Assembly (NCBI GenBank): GCA_964649745.1
Contig: CAZYQI010000009.1
Span: forward strand, 1 to 64,000
DNA length: 64,000 nt
Source of the DNA: CAZEHS01 sp964649745
GTDB taxonomy: Bacteria; Bacillota; Clostridia; Peptostreptococcales; Acidaminobacteraceae
Direction: 5' to 3'
The position numbers were made by a program, and so were the translations under genes. The stretch's first letter is position 1. Each line of letters opens with the position of its first letter. Below are positions 23,541 through 32,553 of the stretch, one piece after another. The notes below the pieces were generated by a model that was given only the letters and a program-made list of their open reading frames with translations, was not told where the DNA came from and ran no database searches.

Positions 23541-23966
23541 TTAAATTCTTTGAAGAACCATGATAGAAATAATCAGGCCGTAGATGACAATCCCCTCTGC
23601 CAAGCCGATGAAGATAAGGGATTTACCCAAGGATTTCGGATCTTCAAGAACAGCGCCCAGTGCAGATGCACCGACCGCGCCAACAGCGTATCCGGCGCCG
23701 ATACAGGCCAGACCCGTGGAAAGAGCGGCTGCAACCAAAGCCGTTGCTCCGGCCTGGGTTAGCTCCTTGGTTGTTGCCGCCAAGGCGATATCCGGCACCA
23801 GCATGGCAAAAGCACCCAGCATCAGGGCTGCCATAACGGACATGTTGACGCCCAATACCTTTTTCATGCCTGTGACGGAGGTGCCGGCACCCTTGCGGTA
23901 GCAGATGATCCCGGAACCGATTGTAGCGATTACAAGCGTTACTGTCAGAAAGAGAATCCATTTCAT
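23541..23966 (-). CDS. ntpK: V/A-type ATPase proteolipid subunit K (c)
   Basis: Rotor-ring proteolipid of 141 residues from the ATG at 23966 (MKWILFLTV; GGAGGG seven bases ahead). Four membrane helices; only the last carries a carboxylate, the Glu in GLAEGIVIYG. The helix ahead of it (STGLACIGAGYAVGAVGASA) has no glutamine corresponding to the Na+ ligand of the Enterococcus hirae enzyme. I therefore lean towards H+ as coupling ion, in contrast to the Na+-type F-ATPase here, but the evidence is only the missing residue. Confidence 0.92.
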   Translation of the reverse strand: MKWILFLTVTLVIATIGSGIICYRKGAGTSVTGMKKVLGVNMSVMAALMLGAFAMLVPDIALAATTKELTQAGATALVAAALSTGLACIGAGYAVGAVGASALGAVLEDPKSLGKSLIFIGLAEGIVIYGLIISIMVLQRI

Positions 23967-23993
23967 TGTATTGCCCTCCATTAGTTGATTATT

Positions 23994-25766
23994 CTATGCC
24001 TGATATTCTGCACTTAACTCTGTGTAGTAGGTGTCGATTTCCTTCATCAGCCGCCCGATCCCGCGAAGGTCATCGTTGGGAATGGTGAATTTCATCTTGG
24101 TTATCTTGCTGAAAAGCTCCTCATTCCGAACCTTGGAGATGGGGATACCCTCTCCTATAGCTGCCTGCGCCCTGTCGTGCAGATATTTGATCAGCTGCAG
24201 CATCAGATACTGCTTCGGCAACGGAACAAAGGTATCCACTTCGTGGAACGCGCTCTGCTGAAGGAATCCTACGCGCAGTACCCTTGCAATTTCAAGGATA
24301 AGACGTTGGTCGTCCGGCAGTACATCCTCCCCAACCAGCTGCACGATGTCCATCAGGCGATTTTCCTCGTGCAACAGCTTCAGCATTTCAGCCCGAAGCT
24401 CGATAATGTCTTCGCTGACGTTCTCCCGATACCAGGGAGCCAGGGTCTTTACGTAGCCGCTGTAGCTGAACAGCCAGTTGATAGCCGGGTAGTGGCGGGC
24501 ATAAGCCAGCTTCTTATCAAGGCCCAGGAACGCATTTACAAATCGCTTGGTGTTCTCGGTAACAGCCTCTGAAAAGTCCCCGCCGGCCGGAGAAACCGCC
24601 CCTATGATGGTGACGGAAGCCTCGCTCCCCTCCAGGGAAATGATATTTCCCGCCCGTTCGTAGAATTCTGCAAGACGCGAAGGCAGGTACGCCGGATAAC
24701 CATCCTCTGCGGGCATTTCCTCAAGACGTCCGGAAATTTCACGCAGGGCCTCTGCCCAACGGGAGGTGGAGTCGGCCATGATGGCGACATCGTATCCCAT
24801 ATCCCGGTAGTACTCCGCAATGGTTATACCTGTATAGATGCTGGCCTCACGGGCCGCAACCGGCATATTGGAGGTATTGGCGATAAGGATCGTCCGTTCC
24901 ATAAGCGGTTTGTTGGATTTAGGGTCAATCAGCTTTGGAAATTCCTCAAGAACATCCGTCATCTCATTGCCCCGTTCACCGCAGCCTATGTAGACGATGA
25001 TGTCCGCATCCGACCATTTGGCCAGCTGATGCTGCGTCATGGTCTTGCCGGTTCCGAACCCTCCCGGTATTGCCGCAGTTCCGCCCTTGGCCAGGGGAAA
25101 GAAGATATCCAAAACCCGCTGTCCGGTCACAAGAGGCTTGCTGAGAATCAGCCGTTCACGGACAGGCCTTGGGGTCCGAACAGGCCACTCCTGAGCCATC
25201 TTAACGCCGATTTCGCGGCCGTCCCTTAGGCGAAGCCCCAAGACTTCTTCCTCTATGTTATAACGTCCATCCGGCTTAATCCAGGCAACCGTTCCTTCCA
25301 CACCGGGAGGAATCATTACCTTGTGCTTGATCAGGGAGGTTTCCTGAACCTCTCCGAAGAATTGTCCGGCTTTCAGAACATCCCCCACCTGTACGGTAAA
25401 ATCCACCTTCCACAGCTCTTCCGTATCAATGGAGATCAGGCCTATTCCTTCTGCAATAAAGCCCTCCGAGAACTCATTGATCCTTTGCAGAGGACGCTCG
25501 ATTCCGTCAAAGATATTACTCATCAACCCAGGACCTAACTTTACAGACATCGGCCTGTTGGTCGGGATGATGGGCTCTCCGATGCAAAGGCCTTCTGTCT
25601 CTTCATAGACCTGCATCGTCCCAACGTCGCCGTCCAAGCCTATGATCTCGCCGATCAGCTTCCGTGTTCCTACCATAACCATTTCCCGCATGGCAAAGTC
25701 GCGCATTCCGCTGGCTTTGACTACCGGTCCGTTGACCATGGTCACTATGGCCCGACTTTTATCCAT
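23994..25766 (-). CDS. ntpA: V/A-type ATPase catalytic subunit A
   Basis: Catalytic subunit, 590 residues, with the P-loop GGFGTGKT at residues 235-242, the extra non-homologous region (about 115-190) that tells A from F-type beta, and the conserved ADSTSRWAEALREISGRLEE. The start overlaps the E gene by eight bases. The K gene follows 27 bases downstream. Standard in all visible parts. Confidence 0.97.
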   Translation of the reverse strand: MDKSRAIVTMVNGPVVKASGMRDFAMREMVMVGTRKLIGEIIGLDGDVGTMQVYEETEGLCIGEPIIPTNRPMSVKLGPGLMSNIFDGIERPLQRINEFSEGFIAEGIGLISIDTEELWKVDFTVQVGDVLKAGQFFGEVQETSLIKHKVMIPPGVEGTVAWIKPDGRYNIEEEVLGLRLRDGREIGVKMAQEWPVRTPRPVRERLILSKPLVTGQRVLDIFFPLAKGGTAAIPGGFGTGKTMTQHQLAKWSDADIIVYIGCGERGNEMTDVLEEFPKLIDPKSNKPLMERTILIANTSNMPVAAREASIYTGITIAEYYRDMGYDVAIMADSTSRWAEALREISGRLEEMPAEDGYPAYLPSRLAEFYERAGNIISLEGSEASVTIIGAVSPAGGDFSEAVTENTKRFVNAFLGLDKKLAYARHYPAINWLFSYSGYVKTLAPWYRENVSEDIIELRAEMLKLLHEENRLMDIVQLVGEDVLPDDQRLILEIARVLRVGFLQQSAFHEVDTFVPLPKQYLMLQLIKYLHDRAQAAIGEGIPISKVRNEELFSKITKMKFTIPNDDLRGIGRLMKEIDTYYTELSAEYQA

Positions 25767-26403
25767 TGTTCATCCCCGCCTTATTCAAAGTTTCATGAAG
25801 CATCTCGCCAACCCGATCCAACCAGTCTTCCAAAAGCGCCTTCAGCGTGGAATCGTACCTCACCGTACGGGCTCCGTTGAAAAGAATGAATCCGCCGATA
25901 TATTCCGGGGCAAGGGGTTCAAACACAATATGCCCACAGATGTGTGGAAATTCCGATTCGATCCGGGCTTTAACCGTTTCCTGATGCTGCGCCAGGTCCT
26001 TGTCGCTCAGCTGGACAATGACGGAATCCATCTCCTCGAACCCTTTGCTGAACAGCTTGAGCTTTTGGAATATCGATTCTACATACTGAGGTGACTCCGA
26101 AAAGACTTCCAGCTCATTCCGGATCTTTTGAACCAGGGTGTCCATCAACTCATCCTTCATGGTCATAACCCTACGCTTGCGTTCCAGCTGAGCTTTGGAT
26201 ATGATCAGCTTTTTTTCGTGCTGCGCCTGCTGTTGGGATTTACCCTTCATTTCCTTGGCTTTGTTCTCCAGATCCTCTTTAAAATGCTCCAGATTCTCAC
26301 GGTTTTTCTGGTCCATGTGCCGAACCTGCTCTTCAAAAGCATTTGCGGCCTTATCCAATACCAGTTTGCTGAATGACGAAAACTTATCGTCCAGTGTAAC
26401 CAT
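25759..26403 (-). CDS. ntpE: V/A-type ATPase subunit E
   Basis: Peripheral-stalk subunit: a long N-terminal coiled coil (about residues 10-110, many Glu, Lys and Gln) and a C-terminal globular domain ending with YIGGFILFNGARTVRYDSTL, the family's typical GGF/RYD region. 214 residues. It overlaps the A gene by eight bases. It should pair with the H/G-type coiled-coil protein at 29601-29951. Confidence 0.88.
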   Translation of the reverse strand: MVTLDDKFSSFSKLVLDKAANAFEEQVRHMDQKNRENLEHFKEDLENKAKEMKGKSQQQAQHEKKLIISKAQLERKRRVMTMKDELMDTLVQKIRNELEVFSESPQYVESIFQKLKLFSKGFEEMDSVIVQLSDKDLAQHQETVKARIESEFPHICGHIVFEPLAPEYIGGFILFNGARTVRYDSTLKALLEDWLDRVGEMLHETLNKAGMNNG

Positions 26404-26433
26404 ATATACCCACCTCTCTGCTTTCGTGTCCTG

Positions 26434-28419
26434 CTATGCTTCCAGAGTGATGGCCTTGAAATCGATGCCATCTCCATTGAAGAACTTGCTGAAAATCTCA
26501 TAGTACACAAGCCTCATCCCCTGAATCATGACGATCATGCCCTCAAGACCCAGGATAACGATGTTCCCCAGCAGATACATACTCACCTTGCCGCCCATGC
26601 CGCCGATCATATCGGCCAGAATGATGAAAACCGAGAACATTCCCACATGGTTCAGCGCAAAGGCGCCGACCCTGACAAACGAAAGGGTGTTGCTGAAGTA
26701 AGCCAGGTACACTTCGAAGGTTTCGAAGAACGCTTCCACTGTAAAGGCTCCCACCGAATCGTGGAAAACGGGGGTATGACTCTTTACCATGTTGACCAGC
26801 GGCTCCCTGAAAGCAATCGTCAGCGTAAGCAGGACAATCATGACCACAGCCGCTACGGTAGGAATAATCGGACCACCCATGGCCAGACCCGCCACCATTT
26901 GTAGCAGGATGAGATAAAGTACGAATCCCGCGATTCCCTTGTCTCCCAGAATGCCGCCAAGCAGATCCCCGGCCTTCAGTTTATTGTAAATACTAATTCC
27001 GAAGCTGATGAACAACAGCAGGATTCCACCCAGAACCGAAAGAGCCATGACGGTGTTGATATTTTCCATGGTATAGAAGTGGAAGGCCTCTGCGGCAGCC
27101 TCACCAAAAATGGCGGCTGTTACGGAAGAGATTACATGTTCCATCCCGAAAAAACTGTCAAACAGGGTCCCGGTTATCATGGAGCATATTCCGATTCGGC
27201 TCAGTATCCCGCCACCCATGGGGTTGAATTTCTTTGCTACAAACAGCCCCGCCAGGAAGAGCACAAAACCTTGCCCCAAATCACCGAACATCACTCCGAA
27301 AAGGATCATATAGGTGATGCCTACAAAAAAAGTGGGGTCCATTTCCTGGTAAGCCGGTGTTCCGTATGTTTTAACCAGGAGTTCAAAGGGCCTTACAAGC
27401 CAGTTGTTCCGAAGCTTCGTGGGGCGTACATGGCCGTCGTCCACTTCGCTTTCCTTCTTCACACTGAGGATCAGGCGGTCCCCATATCCACTCAGCGCCT
27501 TGAGGGTGCGGTCAACCTCGCGCTTGGCAACCCACGCACTTACAAAGAAGAAGTTCCGGGTAACGGTCACCTGTCCACGGATTTCCACCAGGGTTTCTTC
27601 CATCCGCATCTTATTGTAGCTGTCCTTGATGGCCGGACCGAAAGTGCTGCGGAACCGGTCGATTTCCAAGCGGAGTTTTTCCAGTTCTTCCTCAATCTCC
27701 GCAATCCTTCCTTCCAGCCTCGCAATCATACGGTCGGGCATATCCAGATATTCTTTCAGGATTTCATATTCTTCGAAATCAATGGATCTGAGAATCCGCT
27801 GATTCTCGGTTTCCAAATCCTTCGGAAACAGCACCATATATATTTCCTGGCTGTCCCATTCACCCAGATGCATAACCGCTGCGGATATGTTTTCGTAGTT
27901 AATTGCAAGTTTTTGCCTGTGCTCCTTGGAAATCGCGCCGATCCTGTAGCTGTAATGGGTCATTGCTTCCAGCTCGTTGAAATCCAGATCCACATCTTTC
28001 AAGAGGGTGATCACGCGAAAGCGGTCCAGGCTTTTCTTCTCTTTCTCAAAGCCCTCAATCTGCTTGAGCAGGCCTGCGAATCGGTCAAACATGACGGTTA
28101 TGTCATTTTCAACATCCTTAAAATCATAATCCTCGGTGAATTTTAAAGGATTCACCTCCGGTTTGATCTCCATGCGGCTCATCAGCAACTCCAAGCGCAT
28201 CTGCGCTTCCCTGAACTCCCATTTGCTGGAGGGAAACTGCACCCATTTAGCCGCTTCCGAGGCATCAAAGGACATGGTGTCCAATGTGGATGCGATATGA
28301 CTTTGCTGAACTTCCCTGATGGGTTGAATGCATCCAAGCACCACAAGATCCCGGAGAACCTTGTTCATGTCTTCACAGTGCCCAACGACATTCATCATCT
28401 CCATGCGTTCTATCGCCAT
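26434..28419 (-). CDS. ntpI: V/A-type ATPase subunit I (a)
   Basis: Membrane stator subunit with a large cytoplasmic N-terminal half (about residues 1-330, coiled-coil and alpha/beta) and seven or eight C-terminal membrane helices. MILFGVMFGDLGQG and the NTLSFVRVGAFALNH helix, which bears the essential arginine facing the ring, are both present. I choose the ATG at 28419 (MAIERMEMMNVVG) after AGGAGTG, giving 661 residues. A GCG-rich repeat separates it from the C gene. Confidence 0.95.
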   Translation of the reverse strand: MAIERMEMMNVVGHCEDMNKVLRDLVVLGCIQPIREVQQSHIASTLDTMSFDASEAAKWVQFPSSKWEFREAQMRLELLMSRMEIKPEVNPLKFTEDYDFKDVENDITVMFDRFAGLLKQIEGFEKEKKSLDRFRVITLLKDVDLDFNELEAMTHYSYRIGAISKEHRQKLAINYENISAAVMHLGEWDSQEIYMVLFPKDLETENQRILRSIDFEEYEILKEYLDMPDRMIARLEGRIAEIEEELEKLRLEIDRFRSTFGPAIKDSYNKMRMEETLVEIRGQVTVTRNFFFVSAWVAKREVDRTLKALSGYGDRLILSVKKESEVDDGHVRPTKLRNNWLVRPFELLVKTYGTPAYQEMDPTFFVGITYMILFGVMFGDLGQGFVLFLAGLFVAKKFNPMGGGILSRIGICSMITGTLFDSFFGMEHVISSVTAAIFGEAAAEAFHFYTMENINTVMALSVLGGILLLFISFGISIYNKLKAGDLLGGILGDKGIAGFVLYLILLQMVAGLAMGGPIIPTVAAVVMIVLLTLTIAFREPLVNMVKSHTPVFHDSVGAFTVEAFFETFEVYLAYFSNTLSFVRVGAFALNHVGMFSVFIILADMIGGMGGKVSMYLLGNIVILGLEGMIVMIQGMRLVYYEIFSKFFNGDGIDFKAITLEA

Positions 28420-28440
28420 AGACGTCACTCCTGTTTTTTC

Positions 28441-28531
28441 GTTATGCGACAAGCGTCTCGCGTTGCGCGATTATAAATACCTAATACAACTCTTGCTCTG
28501 ACGCATGACGCGCCGCGCAACGTGTTTCCTG
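28441..28531. repeat. GCG-rich palindromic repeat, copy 4
   Basis: ATGCGACAAGCGTCTCGCGT plus TGCGCG at one side and GACGCATGACGCGCCGCGCA at the other form imperfect inverted arms around AT-rich sequence. It fills the gap between subunits C and I of the V-ATPase operon. Confidence 0.7.
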
Positions 28532-28537
28532 CTATTA

Positions 28538-29590
28538 CTAACCCGCCAGGGGTCTAACCAGAAAGTGCTTAATATCCTCGGCGGAAAGTCCGAATTTTTT
28601 TGCTTCCAGTAATGAGAACAGGTCCCGCATCTCAAATTCAAGCCGATGAATATAGATGATAGTGGGAAGTATCGTCATGAAGCTCTTGAGTTCCAAGGAT
28701 TTTAACAGGCTGTACAGATACCGCTCCATGCCGATTTCCATGAACCGCTCATAATTGGTTTCTTCCTGAAACAGAAAGGCATATCGGGTCTTTTTCAGCT
28801 TCTCTACCAGATCCTTTTCATCGGCGGAATAGCACAGGTCCCGAAGGCTTTTCAAATCAAGCATGTAACCTGATGGCAGGCTGTAGTTGAAAAGCTCTTC
28901 CGCCGAAATATGATAGTATTTCAGACCGCGGTAGATCCACTGGATGTTCAGAATATCCGCATTCTTTCCCAAAAGCTCGGAAACCAGCATTTTGTCATCC
29001 CGCTGAAGCTTTCGTGTCACACCGGCCAGCTTCTTGAAATACATGCGGTCCAGGCTCATCTCCACATAGAAGAGAAGACGGTTGGGCGATTCCCCCACAT
29101 AGGGAGACAATACCTTGTGATACGGTGTATTCTGCAGATAGTGGATCACTTCCTCTATGGTTTTGGCCATGGTAAGCTGCTTATAATCCAGCTGCGGTAT
29201 CACCGACGATCTGTAAAAGCTGTCCACCAGGGGGGCCAAATCCTCTTTGCGGGATACCGCACGGATGATCATCTTCAGGTTCTCTATTTCATATCGCATA
29301 AAAATCACGCGGAAGAGGAACCGGTATTGGTCCACCAGATAATGGATCAACGTTTCATAACGTTTAAGGATATGGGTCCTGAAAACCACCTCCAGCTTAT
29401 TGATCTGGACCGGTTCACCATCTTCTTTGTCAAGCAAGGCCCCATAACGGGTCTGCTCCTTCAGATAACTCACAACCTCTTTAACATCCTTGGCTTCCAG
29501 CATTCTTCGATAATCATTATCCTTGAGCAGATCCCTTTGAAGGATCTTAATCTTGGTGTTTACTGCTGCAAACTGCGCAAAAGTGCCCAT
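28538..29590 (-). CDS. ntpC: V/A-type ATPase subunit C (d)
   Basis: Funnel-shaped subunit joining the central shaft to the K ring, all-helical, 350 residues. Pattern features include VNTKIKILQRDLLKDNDYRR at the N-terminus, YEIENLKMIIRAV, and three related helical repeats. The ATG at 29590 follows GAGGTGG. In Enterococcus the C gene comes after I, K and E; here it precedes I, part of the uncommon gene order. Confidence 0.92.
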   Translation of the reverse strand: MGTFAQFAAVNTKIKILQRDLLKDNDYRRMLEAKDVKEVVSYLKEQTRYGALLDKEDGEPVQINKLEVVFRTHILKRYETLIHYLVDQYRFLFRVIFMRYEIENLKMIIRAVSRKEDLAPLVDSFYRSSVIPQLDYKQLTMAKTIEEVIHYLQNTPYHKVLSPYVGESPNRLLFYVEMSLDRMYFKKLAGVTRKLQRDDKMLVSELLGKNADILNIQWIYRGLKYYHISAEELFNYSLPSGYMLDLKSLRDLCYSADEKDLVEKLKKTRYAFLFQEETNYERFMEIGMERYLYSLLKSLELKSFMTILPTIIYIHRLEFEMRDLFSLLEAKKFGLSAEDIKHFLVRPLAG

Positions 29591-29600
29591 CCTGCCACCT

Positions 29601-29951
29601 CTATACCCTTCCCGGAGCGGATTCCGGCGTTTTCAGCATTTGGGATACCACAGACCTCAACAACTCATCCTCAGCTTCCTTATATGCCTGCATCAAGAGG
29701 GACAATTCCTTTTCCGTCTCCTGATTGATGGTTTTCTCCTGCTCCTTCGCTTCCTTCAAGACTGCTTCCTGCTCTCTGCGGGCATCCATCCTGGCTCTCT
29801 TAAGGATATCCATTTCCATGTCCCGCTTCACTTTCCGAAGCTCTTTCTGTTTCGTTTCTTCCACTTCTTTGATGCGACCTTCAACCGCCAGCGCTTCCTG
29901 GTCGATCTCTATCATTTTCCTCAGATACATTTCCACTGAACGGTTATTCAT
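29601..29951 (-). CDS. V/A-type ATPase peripheral-stalk subunit (H/G/NtpF-like)
   Basis: First gene of the V-ATPase operon, 116 residues that are almost wholly coiled coil with heptad-spaced hydrophobics and many Glu, Lys and Arg. This is the expected character of the small stalk partner of subunit E (NtpF in Enterococcus, G or H in other systems). Sequence identity in this family is too low for a firm name. ATG at 29951 follows AGGAGGC. Confidence 0.75.
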   Translation of the reverse strand: MNNRSVEMYLRKMIEIDQEALAVEGRIKEVEETKQKELRKVKRDMEMDILKRARMDARREQEAVLKEAKEQEKTINQETEKELSLLMQAYKEAEDELLRSVVSQMLKTPESAPGRV

Positions 29952-30213
29952 TGGATGCCTCCTGTTCCTCTTCGCACTGATATTTTCTAATCCGGCCCCT
30001 CCAGATGAGAGGGCTGTCTATCCCCTGTACATTTACCCTGAATTGTGGCACCTAAACACCAGCACGCTTTTGGCTGTTTGTTATCGCTCTGCGAGCACAG
30101 CGCTCCACAATTAACACCCACTTATTGTAGTACTCCTGAATAACAAATACAATAGTGCTCTCTATCCTGATATATCAAGGCTCTGAATCGTTTTCCGGTT
30201 AACATTCCTTATT
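29952..30213. other. Intergenic region upstream of the V-ATPase operon
   Basis: No gene is visible here. The region must contain the V-ATPase promoter on the - strand. A TACAAT at 30123-30128 is a possible -10, but no convincing -35 lies at the right distance, so I do not call it. A short palindrome GAGCACAGCGCTC lies near 30093. Confidence 0.4.
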
Positions 30214-30251
30214 AAAAAAGCCAAGCTTCATCAAAGATGAGGCTTGGCTTT
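30214..30251 (-). terminator. Terminator of the SLH surface-protein gene
   Basis: AAAGCCAAGCTTCATC (30217-30232) pairs over 16 positions with GATGAGGCTTGGCTTT (30236-30251), one G-T mismatch, loop AAA, with a six-T run on the - strand. It lies about 115 bases after the SLH-gene stop. Confidence 0.88.
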
Positions 30252-30365
30252 GTATAAAAACTAAAACAATTAGGTTTACACCCGGTAAACAAGTTAAATA
30301 TTTTTCTTTAAGTTGGATACTTGTTCAACATTGGAGTGTTAAATGTTGATTAACTTACTCGGCCA

Positions 30366-32234
30366 TTACTCCAGCATAATAATTTTTTCGGCTAGGAAGA
30401 AGGTGTCATAGTAGTTTCCATAAACGAATATGGAATCCCCCACCTCAATATTTCCGATGGATCTTGTCACCCCAGATGAAGTAATGATTTTGGTTGTTCC
30501 GTTGACCGTTACCGAAACGAACTGCTCTGTTGTGCCAATCATGTTCCGGATCGTTATGATTCCGAGATCTGAGTATATCTTGCTGACGCGCCCTGACACC
30601 TGATCTTTGCTGGCAGTCTTGGTGGCCGCAATTTTTACCAGAGTGGTTCCCTGAAGCTCAATCTCAACCCTGTAATTCATCCGAAGTTCATAAATTTCAG
30701 CCGTCTTGCTGTCTAGCTTCAATTCTACATTGGGAGACACTTCATAGTCTTTGATGACACCATCATCGTTCTTGATGGACAGCTTATTGGTTCTTCCAAT
30801 GGTAATCTGTTCGATATTCCCGGAAAGCTTTTTCGTTGCAGCACTGTAGGCCTCGATTCGTACAACCTTGTCAAAATAGGTTTTTACCGTAATGTAATCC
30901 CCCGGAATCACGTCCACCAGCTCGGCTGTTTTATCATTTCTTCGAACCGACAGGGTGGAATCCAGTTCCAGGGCTTTTTCCTCTGTATTACTGAGCTTGA
31001 TTACGATTGTGGGTTTTCCATTATAAAGGCTCTGACTCTTGAGAATGCCTTCAAAGCTTTTAGTTTTAGTTGTCACTTCAAGACTAATGGCCTGCTTATA
31101 CTCATTGACACTGATTTTAATCTTGTCCCCGGCATTGATCTTCATGGGGTCCACCAAGGCGCCGTCCAGTGAAGCTTTCTTAAATGTGCTGACCGTACTG
31201 ATCTCTTTGGTTTTCTCATCTGCATCGTCTTTAAGGGTAATCAGATAATACCCGTTCATATTCTCGATGCTCTTTAAGACACCGTTGATATCACTGCCGA
31301 AGGAACCTACCGTAACGCGAGTTACCTTTGTACCGCTTAATGTCAGGGTCACTTCCATATTTTTCTTGAGATCGGAGAACGTCGCCGGGGAATTTGTAAT
31401 GTATATTTTGGCGTCGGAGGGAACACTGTAAATTTCGGTCTTGCTGGAATCGTTTTTATCCGCAATAATCACCTTCTGTGTATCCGAAAGAACGTAAGAA
31501 ATAACCCCTGTCTTGCTGGTTGTATCCGTTGGAACCGTTACAGGCGGTGGGGTAACGGTTGACGTTCCCTGGCTCAGCACATCGTAGGAAAGTGAAAGCA
31601 CCTTGGCCATGGCAGCTCTGTTCATCGGGTCATAGGGCTTAAAGTTCCCATCCAAGTCCCCGTTAAGAATCTTCTTCCCCACCAGCAGGTTCACATAGGG
31701 CGCCGAGCCGCTGCTGATCAGGTTGGCATCCTTAAAGGAAAGCGAGATAAACGTATTCACATTTTCCTTTAAAAAAACGTTCAGAGCCTTTCCTAAAAAG
31801 ATAGACAGCTCATAGCGGCGTGCATTGATGTGATTGTCTCCAGACATGAAGTATTTCAACTCATCCTGTTGAACAACGCCATTCTCCAACATCCAGGCCA
31901 CTGCCTGATGCAGGTCCGGCCATGCAGGAACCTTGTTTGTGGATAGTACCGCGGAATATTTAGAAACAGCTGCATTCACCGCCGCATCATCCAGTTTTCC
32001 CGCCGCCTTCAGGGTTCTGTATATCATCACCACAGCGGAGTATTTATTTACCGGCTCCACCGGCTTATACGCCCCGTTAAAGCCGGTAATAATACCCTTT
32101 GAGGCCATTTTTTCAATGTAGCTCTCCGCCCACTCCGAATCCTTCAAATCGTTAAATGTTCCTGCAAATACCGCGGTCGTCTGCAGCATCATCAATAACC
32201 CGATAAAAATGGCCAGCACTCTTTTCAGAAACAT
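30366..32234 (-). CDS. SLH-domain surface protein
   Basis: Secreted protein of 622 residues. Signal peptide with cleavage after TTAVFA; then three SLH domains (about residues 24-75, 100-150 and 165-225; see FNDLKDSEWAESYIEKM and FKPYDPMNRAAMAKVL), which anchor proteins to wall polysaccharide. A Thr/Pro/Val linker (TPPPVTVPTDTT) leads to a C-terminal half made of several beta-rich repeats, such as VRIEAYSAATKKLSGNIEQI and RVSKIYSDLGIITIRNM, of unknown function. The ATG at 32234 follows AAGGAGG by six bases. It may be an S-layer or wall protein; adjacency to the glycan cluster suggests, without proof, a possible acceptor. Confidence 0.88.
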   Translation of the reverse strand: MFLKRVLAIFIGLLMMLQTTAVFAGTFNDLKDSEWAESYIEKMASKGIITGFNGAYKPVEPVNKYSAVVMIYRTLKAAGKLDDAAVNAAVSKYSAVLSTNKVPAWPDLHQAVAWMLENGVVQQDELKYFMSGDNHINARRYELSIFLGKALNVFLKENVNTFISLSFKDANLISSGSAPYVNLLVGKKILNGDLDGNFKPYDPMNRAAMAKVLSLSYDVLSQGTSTVTPPPVTVPTDTTSKTGVISYVLSDTQKVIIADKNDSSKTEIYSVPSDAKIYITNSPATFSDLKKNMEVTLTLSGTKVTRVTVGSFGSDINGVLKSIENMNGYYLITLKDDADEKTKEISTVSTFKKASLDGALVDPMKINAGDKIKISVNEYKQAISLEVTTKTKSFEGILKSQSLYNGKPTIVIKLSNTEEKALELDSTLSVRRNDKTAELVDVIPGDYITVKTYFDKVVRIEAYSAATKKLSGNIEQITIGRTNKLSIKNDDGVIKDYEVSPNVELKLDSKTAEIYELRMNYRVEIELQGTTLVKIAATKTASKDQVSGRVSKIYSDLGIITIRNMIGTTEQFVSVTVNGTTKIITSSGVTRSIGNIEVGDSIFVYGNYYDTFFLAEKIIMLE

Positions 32235-32363
32235 GCTATTCCTCCTTGGTTTCATGGTCAAAATACTCTATAACCATTATATTCTATATCCGCGCCGAAT
32301 ATCCTTTTGTCATTAAAGCTTAAAAAATGCTTAATACGAATTCTCAAAATTCTGGTGAAAGAC

Positions 32364-32542
32364 TAAACCTCTAGCCGCAGATGTACGCAGATGAAGGACA
32401 ATGGGTGTCCCGTAGCCGTGAGGCGTTGTCCTAATGGGTTATATCCGCTTGTTGCAACTTTCCCATCGGATGAACAGATGAACCCATGTGCCCATTCAAA
32501 CTCATCGGTTTTCATCTGCGTTCATCTACGGCTAAGGGTTTA
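32364..32542. repeat. GCAGATG-type palindromic repeat, copy 6
   Basis: Left end TAAACCTCTAGCCGCAGATG and right end ATCTACGGCTAAGGGTTTA are inverted, with ACGCAGATGAA and TTCATCTGCGTT inside. The core is unlike the other copies. It fills most of the 319-bp gap between the SLH gene and the last gene of the glycan cluster; the rest is AT-rich upstream sequence of the SLH gene in which I found no firm promoter. Confidence 0.8.
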
Positions 32543-32553
32543 TCACCACTCTT

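Noticed and set aside
27079..28146. Long + strand open frame opposite the V-ATPase I gene
   Set aside because: Shadow of the I subunit, with composition rich in His, Phe and Gln typical of antisense frames.
30123..30128. TACAAT as -10 box of the V-ATPase promoter
   Set aside because: No -35-like hexamer at 16-18 bp; chance match in AT-rich sequence is likely.
8830..32542. GCAGATG repeats as a CRISPR array or as tRNA/ncRNA genes
   Set aside because: Copies are dispersed over 24 kb, have inverted ends and no regular spacers, and no cas gene is near; no tRNA-like cloverleaf was found.
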